This document shows, in pieces, positions 33,740-39,483 of a stretch of DNA of 39,748 nucleotides (position 1 is its first letter; every line of letters begins with the position of its first letter). Origin of the DNA: a virus. The stretch is taken from positions 1 through 39,748 of IMG/VR virus record IMGVR_UViG_3300001920_000004, one strand, 5' to 3'. The notes under the pieces are model-generated. The model was not told the origin of the DNA. It was given only the letters and a program-made list of their open reading frames with translations, and did not search any database. Both the position numbers and the translations under genes were made by a program.

Positions 33740-34323
33740 TGCTCTATCGGCGGCTGCCCAACTGGGTGTTGGGTTTCCACGGCACGGACGAGGAAACCGT
33801 CCACAGCATCCTGAACAGCACCAGCAAGCAGCTCAAGGCGAGCGCGAACAACTACGACTGGATCGGCGGCGGCATCTACTTCTGGGAGAACGATCCCGAG
33901 CGCGCGCTACAGTTCGCGCGCGAGCGCATGGAGTGGAAAAGAATCACCGACAAAAAGCCTGCGGTCATCGGCGCGGTGATCGACCTGGGCCTGTGCCTGA
34001 ATATGTTCGATCAGGCAGCACTGCTCGAAGTCCGAGAGGCCGAGCAAGAGATGTTGGGCGACTTCAAGGTCATGGAGGTCGAGCCTCCCAAGAACGACGG
34101 CAACACCAAGGATCGGCGTCTGCGGCGCCTCGACTGCGCCGTCATCGAGTACCTGCACGTGATCCGGGAGCAAACGGGAGCGCTGGCCTACCAGTCGGTG
34201 CGCGCAGGGTTCCATGAGGGCGACGAGCTCTACGAGGGATCTGGGTTCTACACGAAGAACCACATCCAGATCGCCGTTCGCGATCACGCTTGCATCAAGG
34301 GCTACTTCCTGCCGAGGAAGTGA
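33739..34323 (+). CDS. ADP-ribosyltransferase-fold-like protein (possible toxin or anti-phage effector)
   Basis: The 194-aa product shows the layout of small H-Y-E type ADP-ribosyltransferase folds. A first strand GFHGTD has H14, a helix follows, then NNYDWIGGGIYFWENDPERALQFARER has Y47 and the F/W pocket. A C-terminal part ends in GFYTKNHIQIAVRDHACIKGYFLPR, with E residues just before (EGDELYEG). It lies at the end of the ejection genes in an AT-richer cassette, the usual place for lysogenic conversion (moron) genes. The fold is inferred from motif order only and enzymatic activity is not established. Confidence 0.5.
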   Translation: MLYRRLPNWVLGFHGTDEETVHSILNSTSKQLKASANNYDWIGGGIYFWENDPERALQFARERMEWKRITDKKPAVIGAVIDLGLCLNMFDQAALLEVREAEQEMLGDFKVMEVEPPKNDGNTKDRRLRRLDCAVIEYLHVIREQTGALAYQSVRAGFHEGDELYEGSGFYTKNHIQIAVRDHACIKGYFLPRK

Positions 34324-34334
34324 ACTGGGGAAGG

Positions 34335-35156
34335 TCAGCGCAGCAGCCAGCCCAGGAACATGAAGACGCTCCACACCAATGCGCCGAGCGTAGCGATGAC
34401 GAACAGGAAGCTGCGGACAGCGCCGTTGGTGACTTTGGCGCTTTTCCGGTAGCGTTCTGCCTCGAGCAACTGCTGCGAATCGGCGAGATCGCGCGCTGGA
34501 ACTCGGGGGCCCATTGGTTTCATGCGCGAAGCGTACCATCCCGGGAGCCAGCGGGCAAAGCCGAAAAGGGGGGCGCCGTGGCGCACGGTGTGTGCCGACG
34601 CCTCGATTGCCCCCTCCAACTCCTCACGGGTCAGGGGGATGTCCAGCTGCAGCAGCTCGCGCGCGCTGTGGGTGGCCAGGGCGCGCAACTGCTTGCGCAG
34701 CGGATCGTCGATGTTGAACTGGCCGGTCGTTGGGTCGAAGGCCCACTCGACCATCTTGGCAACAATCTCGTCTGCCTCGTCGATCGGTTGCAGGTTGCAT
34801 TGGCCGTCGTCGCCCACGTACATGTCGCGCACGGTGTCCCTAGCCAGGCCAAGGCTGGAATCGCCTGCGCGCACGGCGCCAAGTACTTGGGCCATGAAAG
34901 TGACCCAATGAACCCCCAGCATCTCCCGGAAGCCATGGTGGCCGATGGCCTCGTGTGCAAGAGTCGCCAGCGCCTTCTCGGCCGACTGCGCATCGGCGAC
35001 CACGAACACCTCGTCGTCCATGTGTGCGCCCAGGATAGGGAAGGGCGCGCGGAACGGTAGTGCCGCAGCATCACCTACGACGCTGATGCTCGGAGCCGCG
35101 CGCCACCGGCTCGTCAGGCCGTGCACCGCGCGCTCGACTCGCTTGAAGTGTTCCAC
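34335..35156 (-). CDS. Membrane-tethered metallopeptidase-like protein (polyvalent-type)
   Basis: The start chosen is the GTG at 35156, with AGGAG 6 bases upstream. The 273-aa product has the motif LAHEAIGHHGFREMLG (H68-E69-x2-G-H73-H74), resembling the HExxGH-type zinc sites of metallopeptidase domains in phage polyvalent proteins, and a downstream acidic helix DEADEIVAKMVE (126-137) that could supply a third ligand. A single transmembrane helix (SFLFVIATLGALVWSVFMFLGWLL) at the extreme C-terminus would anchor it to the inner membrane. It is the last gene of the minus-strand operon and ends 11 bases from the opposing cassette. Protease activity is inferred. Confidence 0.6.
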   Translation of the reverse strand: MEHFKRVERAVHGLTSRWRAAPSISVVGDAAALPFRAPFPILGAHMDDEVFVVADAQSAEKALATLAHEAIGHHGFREMLGVHWVTFMAQVLGAVRAGDSSLGLARDTVRDMYVGDDGQCNLQPIDEADEIVAKMVEWAFDPTTGQFNIDDPLRKQLRALATHSARELLQLDIPLTREELEGAIEASAHTVRHGAPLFGFARWLPGWYASRMKPMGPRVPARDLADSQQLLEAERYRKSAKVTNGAVRSFLFVIATLGALVWSVFMFLGWLLR

Positions 35157-35178
35157 GTGTTCTCCTGAGAAAGAGGCC

Positions 35179-35192
35179 CACCCCGAAGGGTG
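35179..35192 (-). terminator. UUCG-tetraloop hairpin upstream of the metallopeptidase gene
   Basis: On the minus strand CACCC-TTCG-GGGTG forms a perfect hairpin followed by GGCCTCTTTCTC. It lies just ahead of the ribosome binding site of the 34335-35156 gene and may attenuate its expression. Confidence 0.4.
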
Positions 35193-35212
35193 AGCGTTTC
35201 TGGTGGTCGGTT

Positions 35213-35335
35213 GCCAGGTTCCATGCCTGCCAATCCACGCCGGGCCTTGCCTAGGCTGGACGTGCCTTGCCACGCCTGCCTCACCACGCCGGTCCCGAAC
35301 TTGCCATACCACGCCCCGCCTTGCCTGCCTTGTTC
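35213..35335 (-). repeat. Degenerate short-repeat noncoding region
   Basis: The gap between two minus-strand genes is built of degenerate short units. CCTTGCC occurs at 35245, 35265 and 35319, and CCACGCC-like units are interspersed (on the minus strand, GGCAAGG and GGCGTGG). Open frames across it encode only low-complexity Gly/Arg/Trp-rich peptides. It could be a recombination-prone spacer or a binding array; no spacers of constant length exist, so it is not a CRISPR. Confidence 0.55.
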
Positions 35336-35367
35336 CTTCCCCAGGGGATGGCGCCCCTGCCGGCTGC

Positions 35368-35916
35368 CTATTTCGCTTGCGCTGCGATGGGCTCTCGCAA
35401 TGACAACGCTACTTGGTCGAGCGCGCTGAACACGTCGGCCAGTTCCTGCAGCTCGCGGTACTTGCGTCCCACCGAGTCGAGCTCGGTGTATGCGCGCTGC
35501 AGCACCTGTCGGCGCATCTCGGAATCGTTCATCGCCGTAGCTGTCGATTCGTAGCCGCGTGCGCCATCGCGTGTCACGGCGACGAAGGCGCGTACAGGAC
35601 GCACGGGTGGGTCCTGCTGTCGCTGGACGCCCTCTAAGCTCACCTGGCGCGGCCTCGCCTTGGGCGTCTCGATGTAGGTCACCGTGATGCTTCGGATCAG
35701 ATGTCCGGCCTGATTGAGTCGGTGCTGCTCGGCTGCCTTGCCGTCGTCCCACTCGAAATAGTCGTGGAGCGGGCTCTGTTCCGCGCGTGCGTCGTCCAGC
35801 ACCAGTTCGGGCGTCAGGTTGTGGGATCGAGCGCGAATGCCCTCCAGGTGCTCGCCGACCTGTTGAGCGTCGCCGGAGAGGTGGCACCCTTCGCGAAAGT
35901 GAAAGACAGGCTTCAT
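35368..35916 (-). CDS. Conserved phage protein, 182 aa, function unknown
   Basis: The protein contains the segment LTPELVLDDARAEQSPLHDYFEWDDGKAAEQHRLNQAGHLIRSITV (about 34-80), which recurs in phage early proteins, and a C-terminal coiled coil (QVLQRAYTELDSVGRKYRELQEL). It has no enzyme motif. It follows the 193-aa gene after 3 bases in the minus-strand operon, suggesting a joint role in DNA metabolism or regulation. Confidence 0.7.
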   Translation of the reverse strand: MKPVFHFREGCHLSGDAQQVGEHLEGIRARSHNLTPELVLDDARAEQSPLHDYFEWDDGKAAEQHRLNQAGHLIRSITVTYIETPKARPRQVSLEGVQRQQDPPVRPVRAFVAVTRDGARGYESTATAMNDSEMRRQVLQRAYTELDSVGRKYRELQELADVFSALDQVALSLREPIAAQAK

Positions 35917-35919
35917 GCG

Positions 35920-36501
35920 TTACTCCACGTGGAACCGGCCGAACATGCCATCGCGCTGCGGCCGCCACTCGCCCACGCCACAGGCGAAGCCGGCCACCGA
36001 GAACATGTTGACGATCTGCTCGGCGCTGATGGCGTTGGCGTTGAACTGAATTGGCACTGTCACGGCCCACTGTTTGAACTCGCCCCGGAAGCGGATGTCG
36101 GACGTGCCCATGGCGATCTTGACCATGTCCTCGCGCGGCGTCGGCACGCCCTCGATCTTCAACAGCTCGCCCGGAATGTGGAACGCTCCGCGCATCTGCA
36201 CCTTGGTGATGCCGTCCACGAAGGTTGCGGCGTCTACCGCGGCAGCCTTGAATGCGATCGCCGGGAACCCATAGCCGCCGTCGGGGTGTGGGTATAGGGA
36301 ATCCCTGAAGTCCTGCTCGGGGTCCTTCGCCTGCTTTCCTACGTTGGCCCGCTTCATCTGCTTGTCGAGCATTTGCTTCTTTGCCTTCTCGCTCCAGGCA
36401 TGGCAGATCAGCGGGCTATCTCCGACCAGGCGCAGTTGAATTGTCTGAAGGTTCAGGGGCGGCAGCGTGATCGTTTGCGATTCGGGTTTCTTCGTGGCCA
36501 T
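35920..36501 (-). CDS. Conserved phage protein, 193 aa, function unknown
   Basis: The ATG at 36501 has AAGG 7 bases upstream; a GTG at 36507 overlapping the upstream stop is possible. The protein shows a conserved N-terminal block (LRLVGDSPLICHAWSEKAKKQML), a central block (PHPDGGYGFPAIAFKAAAVDA) and a Gly-rich C-terminus (FACGVGEWRPQRDGMFGRFHVE). This family is widespread in phages but has no known function that I can name. The beta-rich layout and Gly loop are weakly reminiscent of RAMP/Cas7-like folds, which is speculation. Confidence 0.7.
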   Translation of the reverse strand: MATKKPESQTITLPPLNLQTIQLRLVGDSPLICHAWSEKAKKQMLDKQMKRANVGKQAKDPEQDFRDSLYPHPDGGYGFPAIAFKAAAVDAATFVDGITKVQMRGAFHIPGELLKIEGVPTPREDMVKIAMGTSDIRFRGEFKQWAVTVPIQFNANAISAEQIVNMFSVAGFACGVGEWRPQRDGMFGRFHVE

Positions 36502-36503
36502 GA

Positions 36504-37055
36504 TCACGCCTTACCTTCGGCCTTGAGCCGCGCCTTCACGGTTTCCAGATCGAACATCAGACCGGAGTTCGCGAGGTCCACGAGGTTCTGGTCGTCTAGA
36601 TGGTCGAGGTTGGCACCGTAGGCTTTTACAAACGTCTGTAGCCACTTCGCGAGCGTGCCGAAAAAGCCGAAGTACTGGGCACGCAAGCTCTCGAACTCGG
36701 AGGACCAATCCTTGAGCATGGTGTGTTCAAGCGCCGCGTTCCCGCCTTCCTGCTCGAAACGGATCATGAAAGACTCGACAACGCCGGTCATCCAGGAGGT
36801 TGCCTGGCCGGCCTCCTCGGCCCGCAAGTGCTTCAGGAAAACAATGGCCATTGCTTCACCGGTTTGGTAGCCGCCCATGTACCCCCCGGTGGCTGGTACG
36901 GTCCAGTATGGCGTCGATACCTTCTTGCCGCGGTCGTTGAGGAATGGCATGCGCCGCAGGCCGTCTTTTTCGCGTGGCTTGAGCCTGATGGGTCCACGTC
37001 GGAGTGCTGCGCGGCGGGGGCGTGACGTGGCTCGAGATATGGTCGTAGAATTCAT
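36504..37055 (-). CDS. Conserved phage protein, 183 aa, function unknown
   Basis: The protein has a basic N-terminal tail (RATSRPRRAALRRGPIRLKPREKDGLRR), then FLNDRGKKVSTPYWTVPATGGYMGGYQTGEAMA (about 38-70), a helical middle and an acidic C-terminal helix. The stop overlaps the next gene (GTGA at 36504-36507). No family with a known role is recognised. Confidence 0.7.
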   Translation of the reverse strand: MNSTTISRATSRPRRAALRRGPIRLKPREKDGLRRMPFLNDRGKKVSTPYWTVPATGGYMGGYQTGEAMAIVFLKHLRAEEAGQATSWMTGVVESFMIRFEQEGGNAALEHTMLKDWSSEFESLRAQYFGFFGTLAKWLQTFVKAYGANLDHLDDQNLVDLANSGLMFDLETVKARLKAEGKA

Positions 37056-37089
37056 AACGGTCTTCTCGCTTTGCTAGGTGAGTGATCCA

Positions 37090-37123
37090 GAAGCCTCAAC
37101 AGGGTCCAAGCTGTTGGGGCTTC
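37090..37123 (+). terminator. 13-bp hairpin between rha-like and 183-aa genes
   Basis: Positions 37090-37102 pair with 37111-37123 over 13 bp (one G-T) around an 8-base loop. On the plus strand GCCTTTTG follows, so it could stop antisense transcription. On the minus strand, the direction of the operon, no T-run follows and it may act as an attenuator or processing site. Confidence 0.5.
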
Positions 37124-37138
37124 GCCTTTTGTGGTCCG

Positions 37139-37765
37139 TCATGCTCGCTTCCCGAGCAGCAGAGTCTCCAGCCGGCCAAGTGCAACCTTCGCAGCCGCGT
37201 ACCCGTCATGGTGGTCGTTGGCCGCCTCCATCGCCTTCACGGCCAGATGCTGCGCCACGACGATCGATGACTTCTGCGCGGACGCTACTTTGCTGCGCTG
37301 GCCCGAGGCAATGCCCACGGTTTTGTTGACCAGCTTGTTGAGGTTCATGTGAACGAACCGCTCGTTCTCCGAGCCGGCCGCCAGCTCGTGGGCCCTGTCG
37401 TGCAGCTCGTGGTAGCCGGGCAGGTACTCGAGTTCGGTAGCTGCCTCCCCTGCGCGTGCCTGCTTGAATGCCTTGACCAGCGCTGTCTTGAGCTCAACGA
37501 TGTGGGCAGTGTTGCGCGACATCGTCAGCAGCAGGTAGGACTGATCCTCGTTCAGCAGGGCGAAGCGCTGGCGCTTTGCACCTCGGCCGCCTTCGGTTCT
37601 CACTGCCTCCGTTTCAAACGGAAGAAGTCCCAGGGACTTGAAGTTCGTGGCGTAGCGCTCGATGAGCTCTAACACGTTCTTGTGCTGGTTCTGCAGTCGC
37701 GCGGCGAGTTGGCGGCTGTCGATGCGTGGCTCGCCCTTCGAGTGGACGAGGACGACGGCCCTCAT
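37139..37765 (-). CDS. rha: Rha-family phage regulatory protein (antirepressor-like)
   Basis: The 208-aa product starts at ATG 37765 with GGAG 7 bases upstream; the longer frame runs over the arc-like gene. Its N-terminal half has the Rha pattern: RIDSRQLAARLQNQHKNVLELIERY (about 15-39), then FALLNEDQSYLLLTMSRNT near 70-88 and AHIVELKTALVKAFKQAR. Rha proteins are encoded in temperate-phage immunity regions and influence lytic development in hosts lacking IHF; they are often grouped with antirepressors. Here it takes the place of ant behind an arc-like gene. The C-terminal part is helical and unassigned. Confidence 0.82.
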   Translation of the reverse strand: MRAVVLVHSKGEPRIDSRQLAARLQNQHKNVLELIERYATNFKSLGLLPFETEAVRTEGGRGAKRQRFALLNEDQSYLLLTMSRNTAHIVELKTALVKAFKQARAGEAATELEYLPGYHELHDRAHELAAGSENERFVHMNLNKLVNKTVGIASGQRSKVASAQKSSIVVAQHLAVKAMEAANDHHDGYAAAKVALGRLETLLLGKRA

Positions 37766-37784
37766 TTCGGGGCTCCGTATTGCT

Positions 37785-38033
37785 TCAGGCACCCTGCTTG
37801 GCCGCTTCATCATTCCGCTCCCGGTTCTTCTCGCTCTCGGCGACCAATTCCGCTGTGGCGGTGGCCGAGCGACCCCGCGATTGAAGCCCTTCACGGATGA
37901 GCGCCACGATCTGCCCGTTGAAGCTGCGATCCTCCGCACGGGCGGCATCGTGAACCTGGCTGTGCAGGTCGGGAGGAAGGCGCACCGCCGTGTTCTTCCA
38001 GTCCTTTTGACTTTGGATGCTTGCCAATTTCAT
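37785..38033 (-). CDS. Arc-like ribbon-helix-helix regulator
   Basis: The 82-aa product has the ribbon-helix-helix core KNTAVRLPPDLHSQVHDAARAEDRSFNGQIVALIREGLQ (about 13-52). Here RSFNGQIV corresponds to the RSVNSEIY segment of P22 Arc. The charged C-terminal tail (AESEKNRERNDEAAKQ) extends it past Arc (53 aa). The start ATG 38033 follows AAAGGA closely; ATG at 38051 is an alternative without a site. It is the first gene of the minus operon and divergent from the Mnt homologue. It should bind operators in the shared intergenic region. Confidence 0.75.
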   Translation of the reverse strand: MKLASIQSQKDWKNTAVRLPPDLHSQVHDAARAEDRSFNGQIVALIREGLQSRGRSATATAELVAESEKNRERNDEAAKQGA

Positions 38034-38070
38034 ATCCTTTCTATGCACCATCTGTGCACGGCGCAAATTC

Positions 38071-38084
38071 TAGGCACGGTGCTA
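38071..38084. promoter_or_regulatory. Operator 1 (Mnt-like site, TAGGCACGGTGCTA)
   Basis: An imperfect dyad with core GCAC-G-GTGC centred at 38078. The CACnGTG core is the centre of the P22 Mnt operator. It overlaps the minus promoter -10/spacer and the plus promoter. Confidence 0.6.
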
Positions 38085-38088
38085 ATAT
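38080..38088 (+). promoter_or_regulatory. Extended -10 promoter of the mnt-like gene
   Basis: TG-C-TAATAT is a good extended -10 element without a clear -35; transcription would start near 38095. The leader is about 26 bases, with operator 2 inside it. No Shine-Dalgarno element precedes the ATG at 38121. Confidence 0.5.
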
Positions 38089-38104
38089 TTTGGCAAGCGT
38101 TTTT

Positions 38105-38120
38105 CTGGCACAGTGCCTAG
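38105..38120. promoter_or_regulatory. Operator 2 (Mnt-like site) abutting the mnt-like start codon
   Basis: CTGGCACAGTGCCTAG contains the 11-base palindrome GGCAC-A-GTGCC centred at 38112, 34 bases from operator 1, and ends one base before the ATG. A third, looser dyad TGCAC-N5-GTGCA lies at 38044-38058 near the arc-like transcription start. Confidence 0.6.
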
Positions 38121-38708
38121 ATGGCACGAGACGACCCGACCATCTACTTGCGCATTCCGGCTGACCTCAAGGAGAAGCTGGACCAAGAGGCCCTCAACAA
38201 TCGACGCTCGCTGACCAGCGAAGTCGTCGCCCGCTTGAACGAGAGCTTCGAGGGGCCACGCAAGGATGTGTTTGACGTGCTGCAGCGCGAGACCGAAGCG
38301 ATGCTCGCTGCACTGACAGCGCAGGTGCAGATGCAACAGATGCGGATCGACTTGGCCCGCGTGAGGCTCGATGGCTTGTTCATGAAGCGGCGCGCTCTGG
38401 AGGCGGAAAGCCGGGAACTGATCGCCAAGGCCAAGACCGACCGGGAACTCAAGCTAGCGGCTGCAGCCGGCGACGAGTTGCATCAGGTGCTCAGTGACGC
38501 AGCTTCGGTCGAAGTAGAGCTCGTGGGACTCGCGAAGGAACGGGATGAGACGATCGCCCAGTTGGAGCACGTGCGCCAGATGGTCGACTCAGCGCGAACA
38601 GGGCTGGAGGAATCGCTGAAGTCGAAGCGCCGAGCCCATTTGGATGAGCCGCCGGCGCAAGCTGCGCTGCCGTTGCCCAAGCGCCGCGTGATCCTCAAGC
38701 GTCCATGA
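38121..38708 (+). CDS. mnt: Mnt-like ribbon-helix-helix repressor with long coiled-coil tail
   Basis: The N-terminus MARDDPTIYLRIPADLKEKL aligns with P22 Mnt (MARDDPHFNFRMPMEVREKL as I recall it), and the RHH continues through RRSLTSEVVARLNESF. After removal of Met, Arg2 and Arg10 are kept while His6 and Asn8 are Thr and Tyr. Mnt is about 82 aa; this protein is 195 aa, with its extra length forming a long charged coiled coil (about 58-165), consistent with tetramerisation or a partner. It is divergent from the arc-like/rha operon, as mnt is from arc-ant in P22. It should repress that operon and maintain lysogeny at a second immunity locus. Confidence 0.85.
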   Translation: MARDDPTIYLRIPADLKEKLDQEALNNRRSLTSEVVARLNESFEGPRKDVFDVLQRETEAMLAALTAQVQMQQMRIDLARVRLDGLFMKRRALEAESRELIAKAKTDRELKLAAAAGDELHQVLSDAASVEVELVGLAKERDETIAQLEHVRQMVDSARTGLEESLKSKRRAHLDEPPAQAALPLPKRRVILKRP

Positions 38709-38827
38709 AGGTCAAGCCGAGCGCGCTCACGGCGCCTGCGCCTGTCGAGATTGAAAACCTGCGGCGCCATGCCGAAGAGGTCAGCGAGCGCATACGCGCG
38801 ATGCTTGCCGAGTCCCATGGCCTTTAG
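38705..38827 (+). CDS. Short helical protein, 40 aa, coupled to the mnt-like gene
   Basis: An ATG overlapping the mnt-like stop (ATGA) opens a 40-codon frame ending at TAG 38825. The peptide has a helical C-terminal half, EIENLRRHAEEVSERIRAMLAES. The overlap and helix periodicity support a real small gene, but there are no motifs. Confidence 0.5.
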   Translation: MKVKPSALTAPAPVEIENLRRHAEEVSERIRAMLAESHGL

Positions 38828-38867
38828 CTCAGAAAAGAGCAGAAGTTCCCCGAGCGCTGAGCTGATT

Positions 38868-38883
38868 GGCCGAGCGCTCGGCC
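38868..38883. repeat. Perfect 16-base palindrome with flanking direct repeat
   Basis: GGCCGAGCGCTCGGCC is a perfect palindrome flanked by TGATT and ATCA, which extend the symmetry with one bulge. CCGAGCGCT is repeated at 38850-38858 and 38870-38878. It lies between the mnt-like operon and its terminator. Confidence 0.75.
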
Positions 38884-38946
38884 ATCACCCTTTCCCCCGA
38901 ACCAGCTGTCTCCTCGGTTAGTCGCGCCGCGAGGCTGCTGAGCGTT

Positions 38947-38979
38947 GCCCCCTGGCCCTCGCGGGTCGGGGGGCTTTTT
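38947..38979 (+). terminator. Intrinsic terminator after the mnt-like operon
   Basis: GCCCCC (38947-38952) pairs with GGGGGC (38969-38974), with further internal pairing of the loop, followed by TTTTT. It lies between convergent genes, ending the plus-strand mnt-like transcript. Confidence 0.75.
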
Positions 38980-38988
38980 CCGTTGGAA

Positions 38989-39288
38989 CTACAGCGGCCG
39001 GACCAACCAGAGTTGCTCAAAGGCCGCCATGGCGTCGCCATCGCTGCGCCGCTCGATCCCGCGCAGGATGAAGCCGTCATCGGTCGTGGCGTGCCACTGC
39101 GGTTCGATCAGCGCGTCGGCTCCACGCACGGCGCTACCCTGGGATACCATGAGCGACAGGACCCGCAGGGTTGGCTTGCCACGCTGGGGCTGGTCGCCCT
39201 GGTGTAGGTAGCCTTCGATGGGTTCTGGCCAGTCCTTCTTGGCCAGGGCCACGCCGTTGAGGCGAAGCTTGGTGACGGTGCAGCGCAT
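38989..39288 (-). CDS. Small conserved prophage-type protein, 99 aa
   Basis: The protein starts MRCTVTKLRLNGVALAKKDW and contains DDGFILRGIERRSDGDAMAAFEQLWLVRP at the C-terminus. This beta-rich pattern, with a closing GF(I/V)LxG...W-VRP, recurs in small prophage proteins of Burkholderiales. It converges on the mnt-like operon. No promoter or strong ribosome-binding site is clear. Confidence 0.6.
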   Translation of the reverse strand: MRCTVTKLRLNGVALAKKDWPEPIEGYLHQGDQPQRGKPTLRVLSLMVSQGSAVRGADALIEPQWHATTDDGFILRGIERRSDGDAMAAFEQLWLVRPL

Positions 39289-39403
39289 GACAGCAGTTTC
39301 GCACCTGCCCGGGTGCTACGATGCCGACAGGCGGCGTGGGCATTGCTGTAGGCATCCGGGCAATGATTCACGTGAAACCCGCGCCGTTGCTTGCTTGTCG
39401 GAG

Positions 39404-39419
39404 TTCTCTCACTCCGCCA
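39404..39419 (+). other. Candidate attR: 3' end of a tRNA-Ser-like gene
   Basis: TTCTCTCACTCCGCCA matches the acceptor strand, discriminator and CCA of many bacterial tRNA-Ser genes. It is not preceded by a complete cloverleaf but is followed by a strong terminator and a host-type gene. Integrases often recombine at tRNA 3' ends, leaving such a fragment at the distal end. The intact tRNA and integrase would be left of the window. Confidence 0.4.
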
Positions 39420-39432
39420 AGTGTTCGAATGC

Positions 39433-39464
39433 AAAGGCGCCCCTCGGGGCGCCTTTGTTTTTTT
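39433..39464 (+). terminator. Strong intrinsic terminator
   Basis: AAAGGCGCCCC (39433-39443) pairs with GGGGCGCCTTT (39446-39456) around a TC loop, followed by GTTTTTTT. It is probably the native terminator of the host RNA gene at this locus. Confidence 0.88.
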
Positions 39465-39483
39465 CCGCTGCACCACACCGCCC

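Larger units (their letters stand above)
38067..38096 (-). promoter_or_regulatory. Promoter of the arc-like/rha operon
   Basis: Read on the minus strand, TTGCCA (38096-38091) and TAGAAT (38072-38067) are separated by 18 bases, with transcription from about 38060. The hexamers equal those of the putative late promoter near 5500. Operator 1 covers the -10 end and the spacer. Confidence 0.7.
39310..39464 (+). ncRNA. Structured noncoding element at the prophage/host junction
   Basis: No gene fits here. An extended -10 (TG-C-TACGAT at 39314-39322) precedes a two-part stem: GGCGTGGG (39333-39340) with CCCGCGCC (39378-39385), and CATTGC (39341-39346) with GCAATG (39360-39365). A 10-base palindrome TTCACGTGAA (39367-39376), a CGGAG/CTCCG hairpin (39399-39416) and a strong terminator follow. 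It could be a small RNA of about 130 nt, or the remains of the attachment region. Whether it is host or phage DNA is undecided. Confidence 0.35.

Noticed and set aside
35213-35335. Possible CRISPR-like array
   Set aside because: Repeats are only about 7 bases, degenerate and irregularly spaced, with no unique spacers of constant length.
37662-38120. 152-aa plus-strand frame antisense to rha and the arc-like gene
   Set aside because: It is opposite two recognised regulators and runs across their promoter and operators.
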